Origin: Brachycybe producta
Taxonomy: Eukaryota; Arthropoda; Diplopoda; Playtdesmida; Andrognathidae
Direction: 5' to 3'
DNA length: 64,000 nucleotides
Assembly: GCA_036925085.1 (NCBI GenBank)
Contig: JAUPFP010000006.1
Location: 4,863,131 to 4,927,130 of the forward strand
Below, in pieces: positions 57,001 to 64,000 of this stretch. A model generated the notes under the pieces. It worked only from the letters and a program-made list of their open reading frames with translations, searched no databases and was not told where the DNA came from. Every line of letters begins with the position of its first letter. Within the stretch, counting starts at the first letter, position 1. The translations under genes were made by a program, and so were the position numbers.

Positions 57001-59792
57001 GCAACTTTACACTTGAAAACTACCTGAATAATAAACACCACTCCTTATAAATCATTTTCAAGTTGCGGGTATTATATCCTTCAACATGTAGACTTTTCTT
57101 CGCCCTGTATAAGAAACTAGTGCAATCTAAAGGAAATATTTCATAGCTTCTCTAGAGAAATAAATTTAAAAACAGAAGTCGGGAGGAACTCAATTGACAA
57201 GTCAAGTGAATTCAATTTAAAACCACAGGGAACCCCCCCCCCCCCAAAAAAAAAACTTGATGAAATAATAATCATAATAAGTAGAACTGGACAACAACAA
57301 CAACAACACAATAATTTAAATTTCAGTTGAATGAACAATTTCCATCTGGTGAGAGTGGAATTGAGTGAGTGACACACACAACCAACGAACCCAAATGAAG
57401 TAACTTCCCTGAAGAAAATGATAAAAAAAACGAACTCCACACTCATGTATAACCAACCAATAAACAAATATATTCATGATGCAAAAAAATAATAAATACT
57501 CTCCCCCCCCCCCCCCCCCCCCAAAGAAAGAGAGAGGAAAAGAGAATTTCCCAGCAAAAAAAAACAACTTCAATGCCGGAATAGAACTTTGATTCGTAAA
57601 AATCATATTTCCTGGTTAATATTTCACAACCAAATTGAAGAAGAAAAAAAAAAGGATGTTTATATTCTGCACAGGGTGGGCCAACAGTGAAGACAACTAG
57701 GTTACATCATTTGGAAAATTGTCCCCCGAGATAGCATTAGTAATGTTAATCCAATAGGCAATTGTTTCATGTAGTCAGGGTGGCTAAATAATTATTTTTT
57801 TATTTAAATCATATTTTTTCATTTATTTAAAATTTCATAAAATTGTTTTATTTTTTAAAGAGACCATTCCTCCAGAAATTTCTTGTCAAAATATTGTCAA
57901 GAATTATTCAACGATTACCATAACGATTTTTAAAATTTAAAATAAGTCATTTATGTAATTAAAAAATATATAAATGAACTTTATTAGATAGACGCGCCAC
58001 CAAACAACAGACATTGGCAACAAAACCCCCCAAATTCTACATGTATTCCTCCTGCTCGAATTCTGATGTGTTGCGATCACCTCACAATACTTTCATTTCA
58101 AACTAATATGGGTTTAATATTTGAATTATTCCACATGGAAGGTTGTATTTAGTTGAATATGAATAGGGGAATACCTATATTTCATTAGGGAATTCTGGAA
58201 ATGTGAGGTGACAACCTTTGCCACAATGAAAGTCTCCCCGACTTTCGTTTTTTGAAATTTAAAATGGCGTCGTTTGGTGACTCAGGAAAACTCCCTTCAT
58301 TTTCAAGCTTTATTATGGTTTTAATGACTTATTTTAAAATTTAAAAATGATTTCGACAATCCTTGGGTAAGTCTTGAAATATTTTGAAAAGGAATTTCTG
58401 GAAAAAGGGGGGTCTCTAAGAGGCTCAAATCTAGTAGCCTAGGTTAATTGACCACCAATTAACAGTTTTCTTAAATTTGGGTCTGAAAAGTATCATTGAT
58501 TTCCCTTACAGGTGTGGATGTGTAGGTTATTTTATGCGGGAATTATCTCCTTTCTCCATGTTACACCAAAAAAAAAAGTATCCTGTCATGCAACCTGCAT
58601 TAAAAATGCTGATACCAACATATTATAAAGGTAAACTATCGGTGAAGATACAATCGGTTTGCCAATGGTATCGCGGTATACTCTCTCTCTCTATCTTCCC
58701 TATCTATCCTCTACTTGCTGTAGATTTGGTGCCAAAGTGCTGATCACGTGATACAATAGGACAGAAAATAAATTAAAACAACCAGCATACACACAAACAA
58801 ACAGCTCAATGAGCAAGATTTGAAGTGTGCATGTTCTTTCTGCCTTCACTATTTATTTTCTTGACTTATTGCCAGATTCAATAAAAGATTGAGGGCGAAA
58901 AGCGAGATCTAAAAACCCAGAGTTTTAAAAATGAGTCGAATGACCCACTACTGAAGGACAAGAACAAGAAAATTGTCATCTTCTTTTCTTTCTACTTTTT
59001 TTTATTATTAGATATTTGTGCTGCACTTGTCCTCCTTCCATTAACAGAGAAGGAAACAAAAAATTGACTTCATATTTTTGGAAACGTTTCAAGAATAAAC
59101 TCCCATTGCCATATTCCATGCCAAACCTACCCCCACTCCCCGTCCCAATATTTGGCTATTAAGGCCCTGTTTCCACTTGACACAAATTATGAAAACTGAA
59201 ATTTTAAACTGGAGATGGCCAGGATATTGCTTTATTTGTAGTGAAATATCTAAACGTAGGGTAGAGATTCGAAAATATCTTCTTAATAAATCTGAATTGC
59301 CAACTTTTTAATACACTTCAATGTAGTCGCTGTATTTTCTCCTGTCATTTGGGCACGCGTAGAAAGCTAAGCCATTTTGTGTGGAAAGCCAGTAAAACGC
59401 ACTGCGAGTAAAACCCCACAAACAGTAAAACCTACAGAACTGAACTCAACGATTCCTACTGCTGATGCTGCCACTGTCACTGCTATTGGATTTTCCCAGT
59501 TGCCAGTCTCGGAATGGAATGGTCCAAAGTCCAGTCGCAAATTAGGCAACAATGCAAGCTGTTGCTGGTGACAGTATATACACTAGCTGTACCTAGCAGA
59601 CACCAAATTAGTAGTTGGCAACAGTAAAAAGTAGATGTTGCCCTCTGCTCAGTATGGCGAGCAGAGGGAACAAGCAACCACTTTCTTGTCACGTGATCAT
59701 GATTTGGTTGCTGGTTGCTCGTTCATTTGGTTTCCTAATTTGCGCCGGGCATAAGATATAGCAACGTAGAGCAACCAAGCCAAGTCGTTTTC

Positions 59793-60216
59793 TTAAGCCA
59801 ATGCTACACGTAGCAACGATTCAGCAACATAGCAGTGTTGCTCTATTGTTTCATGAAAGGTGAAACATCTGTCATAACAGCAACAAACCCGAATTGTTGC
59901 TCACATATAGAAAGCAACAGAATTTTCAAATAGAAGTTGGTTCTATTTTCGAGCAACCATTTCAGCCAATAGCCAATAAAAACGGCTTGAATAACCACAT
60001 GACCATTTCAAATTTTCAACTGATGAAGAAGAGAAAGACGAAAAATGTTCTACGGTCTTTGGCTCACAACCTCTTTGTTTCATTGGTTGTTGCTTTCATG
60101 TAGGTTTCATGAATGTGGCAACATGTATCATAGGTGTTGCTTGCAACAAATGGGAAACTACTGTTGCTACAACTAGTATTGTTGCTTGACTGTTGCTACG
60201 TGTAGCATCAGCTTAA
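59793..60216. mobile_element. piggyBac-type MITE with TTAA target
   Basis: TTAA|GCCAATGCTACACGTAGCAAC at the left and GTTGCTACGTGTAGCATCAGC|TTAA at the right (19 of 21 matching). GTTGCT/AGCAAC is repeated many times inside. TTAA on both sides is the hallmark of piggyBac-class insertion. No transposase is present. Confidence 0.85.
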
Positions 60217-61135
60217 CATTAAAATTTGTTTTCAAACAGCTTCTTCCTGTCATAGGATAGATCCACAACAGTTTACAAATGAAGCCATTGTTTCAAAGTG
60301 TGTGTGTTTTGGGCCATCTGTTTGAACTGCCAGAAGAAAAAAAGTGTCACCCTTTTTTTTTTCTCTTCATGTTGGACACACCTCACCATAAACTTTATGG
60401 GGCTGAAGTGAAAACGTTGCTCACACCTCTATTAATATGGTTCTTAAATAAGAAGAGATGTTTCGTATTTAAGCTAAACATGTTTTCGTTTGGTACCATC
60501 TGGTGGTTAACTGAAACATACGAAAGGATCATTTCAACTTGTATGAAACTCAGCTGCAAAACACAAAACACATTTTCATGAATGGGAGTTTCAAAAATAA
60601 AAGCTGATGAGCAAAGTTGAGGAAACTTTTAAAGTTAAGTTCGTCTCTCTCTCTCTCTATATCTGTCAGTTGTCTGTGTGGCTGGCTGATGATGGCATAG
60701 TGAAAATAAACATGGGGGCCAACGACTTTTAATTTCATTTTCTCTGTGTTTTCTTCTTATTTTGAAAACATGAAAGAAAAAGAGTTGCCAAAAAAAACGT
60801 TTCGAATGGTCTGTTTTATTTCTCAGCCCATCCAAGTGAAGGAAGGGATCACACACCTATTGCCACTGTGGTCTCCAAAGTGGAGATGCGCAAGATCCGC
60901 AAATCAATTAATTATTACTTATTCAATTTTATCCATAATTGTGCGAGTAATTTACGAAAGCAAACTGAAAAACTTGTTGACAATTATTATTTTAAAAATT
61001 AATTAGGACTAGAATTACTCAATTTCACAAAGCATATTTAAGGTGACATGTTACAAGAAAATTAAACAAAAAACATGTTTTTTTTAGTGATACTCGCTTT
61101 TATAAAAAACGTTGTAAAAACACGAACCTAATGAT

Positions 61136-61215
61136 GTTTTATTGGTGTAGTGGTTAGCATCTCAGGCTCTCAGCCTTTGGTTATGTTGGTCATGGGTTCA
61201 ATCCCCGTACAGCTT
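61136..61215 (+). pseudogene. tRNA-Glu-like sequence or tRNA-derived SINE head
   Basis: An A-box match TGGTGTAGTGG and a B-box match GGTTCAATCC are correctly spaced. The T arm ATGGG/CCCGT pairs, and the anticodon loop would read CTCTCAG with anticodon CTC. The anticodon stem has two mismatches and the acceptor stem does not pair, so it is not a functional tRNA. It may head a short SINE continuing to about 61300. Confidence 0.5.
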
Positions 61216-61389
61216 GAATTAATTTTCGAATATATTTCAGAAGGTGGCAGTGGACAAACAACCAAATTATGAAGTTAAATAAAAGTCAGTAAAAAAGTAT
61301 GTGGGGTGGGGGTGGGGGGGCATCATCAAGAAATGTAAACACAACAATTACGAAACTGAAAATGCAGAAATGCATATAAAAGCCCCCTT

Positions 61390-61725
61390 TACACCTTCAC
61401 TGTCTACTTGCAATATTTGTGTCAATTACAATTATCCATGTTTATGTTTTCGCACATAACATGTATAAATTAATGTATTGGTGGTTATACACAAGTAAAA
61501 GTATTCGAACATTTTTACTTGTATAAAGTGCGCAGAACAGTGCGTAGTGTGACAGTTTATAGTTATATATTGTAGCCTTCTAGACAAGAGAATTGGGGAG
61601 ATGTGTGTTACATATGTTGCAGAGCACATCGTATATAGCTTTGTAAAGTACATAAGAATGATGGTGAACCTCAGAAAGCACTCTAGTAGATGTGATCATT
61701 TAAAACAAATAGAACACCTTCGACA
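61390..61725. repeat. Reverse-oriented copy of the 48151 element
   Basis: TCTAGACAAGAGAATTGGGG, CTCTAGTAGATGTGATCATT and GTATTCGAACATTTTTAC match the complement of 48275-48620. The end CCCCCTTTACACCTTC corresponds to the inner mariner insert's terminus. Confidence 0.75.
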
Positions 61726-61767
61726 TTTTTTTTTTTTTTTGCAACCTTGAAAAATACTTTAACATTG

Positions 61768-61994
61768 TAGTTAAATTAAGCGTGTTTGTTGCAGGGGGTC
61801 TGAGGCACAGCCCCCCATTTTTTTTTAAAGATTATTTCGTCAAATTTGTCCGTTGTTCCCGACCGTTCCGTAATTTTATAAACGGGAGGAACGGTCGGAA
61901 CAACGGACAAAATTGATAACAATAATGTAGGCCTAATTCTTTAGAAAATGGGGGACTGTGCCCCAGACCCTCTGTAACACGCTTAATTTAACTA
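61768..61994. repeat. 227-bp foldback with perfect 19-bp ends
   Basis: TAGTTAAATTAAGCGTGTT is exactly mirrored by AACACGCTTAATTTAACTA. GGGTCTGAGGCACAGCCCCC mirrors GGGGGACTGTGCCCCAGACC, and GTCCGTTGTTCCCGACCGTTC mirrors GAACGGTCGGAACAACGGAC. The structure is a stack of nested hairpins. Confidence 0.8.
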
Positions 61995-62110
61995 AACCTA
62001 ACCTTCCGAATGTTCCTACTATTTTTCCGACTGTTCCTACCATTGTTCCGACCCCTTCCGTCGTTCATCAAAAATAATCGCGTAATAAACGCAGTACTGT
62101 GGCCCTATTA

Positions 62111-62334
62111 CAGTGTACTTTTCTCAATGACAGCGAACCACTATAGATAAGTTCTCGATTCACACGCGGACCACCCCTAACCTGAAAAGACCTACTTCAC
62201 CACGCGCTGGCGCAAGTAGCCTTGAGTCAGTAATGTGGGACACTCCATTCGCCCCGTAAACATTTTTTTTAATCTACGGTTCCGACTACGAACCACCTGA
62301 CACACCTCTACTGACGACAGTTTGAGAAACACTG
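62111..62334. mobile_element. hAT-type MITE, relative of 18517
   Basis: CAGTGTACTTTTCTCAATG at the left and CAGTTTGAGAAACACTG at the right are the ends. The flanks CCCTATTA and CCCTAGTT are a decayed 8-bp duplication (6 of 8). The interior GGCGCAAGTAGCCTTGAGTC matches 12608 and 18655. Confidence 0.7.
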
Positions 62335-62809
62335 CCCTAGTTAGTAGGCTGAAAAAAAAAAATAAAATTCGCACCCCCCCCCCCCGCCCTTTCCCCAAAT
62401 ATTGCAAGTCGCAATTTGTTCAAATCATAAAGCAAAATGAACAAACCAGAATTGATCGTCTGTACCCAGTTTAATCCCGTCCTTCAAAATAGGGCTTTTA
62501 AATTTCCTAGTAAAAAAAAAGCTTAGGAACAATAAACAATAGTTTAGTTTCCGATGTAAAACAGAAAGAAAAAGAACCTTCACCCTTTCGTTCTTATCAT
62601 AGAGAGAGAGACCTCACTTCCAGCATTTAAATCATCAAAAAAAACCAACAAATAAAAACTCAAAAAAAATTATTGCAACCTAAAAATAAAATTTTGTTTC
62701 CGGTCGAGGAAGCAAAGTGACGTCACGTAAACGAAGCCACTTTCGTTCATAACTTCATTTGATCGTCGTCCTCTTCTTATGCCTAATCCACTTTTATATT
62801 TGCTCGAAA

Positions 62810-63005
62810 TATAGGCAATTGTGTCCAGCATTTACTTTTCGTTTGCCCCGCCCTTTTATGAGCGTCATACCAAACATCAACCAATTAGAAATTGAAAAGG
62901 GCGGGGCATGTGACACCCAGACCAAGTAAGAAAACATTAAGAAATATATGACGCTCATAAAAGGGCTGGGCAAACAAAAAGTTAGTGCTGGGCACACTTG
63001 CCTGT
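62810..63005. mobile_element. MULE-like MITE, third member
   Basis: TAGGCAATTGTGTCCAGC mirrors GCTGGGCACACTTGCCTG, and CGTTTGCCCCGCCCTTTTAT mirrors ATAAAAGGGCTGGGCAAAC. The flanks GCTCGAAA and GCTTGAAA are a near-perfect 8-bp duplication. Confidence 0.75.
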
Positions 63006-63080
63006 GCTTGAAATACGTTTAAGGCCGGCCCTAAACGTAACGTTTAACTGCGCAAATTTAACTGCACATGTCTACCAATC

Positions 63081-63544
63081 TAAAGCTTTGTGTCCACTAT
63101 AGTTGCGCTTTAGCGTATCGTATCACCGTTGCGTATCGTACCCGTATCATTCACGGATACGGTGTACACACTACTTGATGTTTCTCGTATCATCAATGCG
63201 TTGCGTTTCAAAATGAACAACGATACGAGATTGCAGACGTCCCCGTTTCATCTTGTTTCATTTCAACTGCCGAAATGAGCACGTCCAGCACGTCGAGTTC
63301 CCAAACGCGAATGAACAAATATTGTGCAACGGAGTGACCAAGCGCGCTGCCCGTCCCAACTTACTCCACCGCGTATCATATCATTTCTTTCATGTGACGG
63401 GAAAAAACCGACAAATGACCGATCGGGTTCGTTGCGTTTCTTTGTATCATCTTTTGATACGGAACAATGCTACGCTAGCTTTATCCACTGATACACATCG
63501 GGGATACAATACGCAGAAATGCAACAAGTGGATACCCGGCTTAA
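63081..63544. mobile_element. TTAA-type MITE, GTGTCCAC family
   Basis: TAAAGCTTTGTGTCCACTATAG and GCAACAAGTGGATACCCGGC|TTAA are the inverted ends. GTATCGTATC/GATACG motifs fill both arms. An open frame of 115 residues overlaps it and has no protein-like motif. Confidence 0.7.
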
Positions 63545-64000
63545 GACTCGCATCGTTCACGTCAAAAAATAACTCCCAAATTACTGCTTCCACTAATTGA
63601 ATTTATGATAAAACTTAATTCAAATAGTGAAATTCGCTAAGGCGGAGTATTTTTGACATGAATGGCGTGGCCTAGAACCGTAGACCTGTGCAGTTAAATT
63701 CGCGCTGTTAAACATTAAGTTTTCATCTCTTCAATGTTAAAGGAGCCAACACAGCTAGAAGCCGAGTCGTTAAGTTCGTTAACTACGTGCGGATAAAGTT
63801 GCAAGCAAAAATGTTAAGGCAACAGAGTGACATGATAAAGAGGAGGTAGGCCTACATTGTTGTGGCAAATGATAACAAGGCCATTAGACAGTCAAACCTT
63901 CATTCAAACCAATTTGACGTCACTAATCCGTAAGCAGTAAGCCATCTATAAGTATACTTGACCAGAGCAAAGCAATTCTTCACCTCATACTGCAAAAAGC

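Larger units (their letters stand above)
38586..64000. other. 25-kb region without a supportable gene
   Basis: Frames here are short, AT-biased or explained by repeats (polyproline from C runs, RE repeats from GA runs, mariner and LINE remnants). I looked for an FMNL first exon (MGN start with GELEERF-like ending) on the minus strand and did not find one. Segments without a listed repeat (for example 40620-41020, 47050-48090, 52000-52790, 57000-59150) show nothing recognisable. Confidence 0.5.

Noticed and set aside
61136-61215. Functional tRNA-Glu gene
   Set aside because: The acceptor stem does not pair and the anticodon stem has two mismatches.
63253-63600. 115-residue frame
   Set aside because: It falls mostly inside the 63081-63544 inverted-repeat element and has no motif.

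Overview
This is a eukaryotic, intron-rich, strongly AT-rich window (by eye roughly one third G+C) from an invertebrate animal. The protein sequences are clearly metazoan. Compact introns, a single FMNL gene with a vertebrate-like FMNL2/3 tail, dense short foldback DNA elements and a splice acceptor directly before an ATG would suit a tunicate, but that placement is inference and nothing in the window proves it.

Layout. 1-4412 is AT-rich sequence without a recognisable gene. 4413-4484 (+) looks like the last coding exon of a gene whose upstream exons I cannot find. 6676-16160 (-) is a complete sorting nexin 13 gene: 23 exons that join in frame to 965 residues (two membrane segments, PXA, RGS, PX and nexin-C domains). 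16161-23746 is intergenic and holds an AT-rich tandem array with a 303-bp higher-order period, several foldback elements and a broken LINE. 23747-38585 (-) is a formin-like (FMNL) gene: 24 exons in frame, 986 residues, covering GBD/FH3, coiled coil, a short FH1, FH2 and a DAD-type tail. Only the extreme N-terminal exon is missing. 38586-64000 has no gene I can support. It is filled with short inverted-repeat elements, a decayed mariner interrupted by another element, LINE fragments, microsatellites and long poly-G/poly-C tracts.

The two genes lie head to tail on the minus strand. SNX13 acts at ER/endosome/lipid-droplet membranes and FMNL at cortical actin, so nothing indicates that they work together. 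The main non-genic theme is a large set of different foldback (MITE-like) families. Many share a terminal pattern of a TTAA-like target followed by GGC and then a short block such as TTTCCA, TATAC or ACACA. Others are hAT-type (8-bp target duplications), MULE-like (about 8 bp) and pogo-like (TA). Several are nested, which gives relative ages. I found no LTR retroelement, no CRISPR array and no convincing functional RNA gene.
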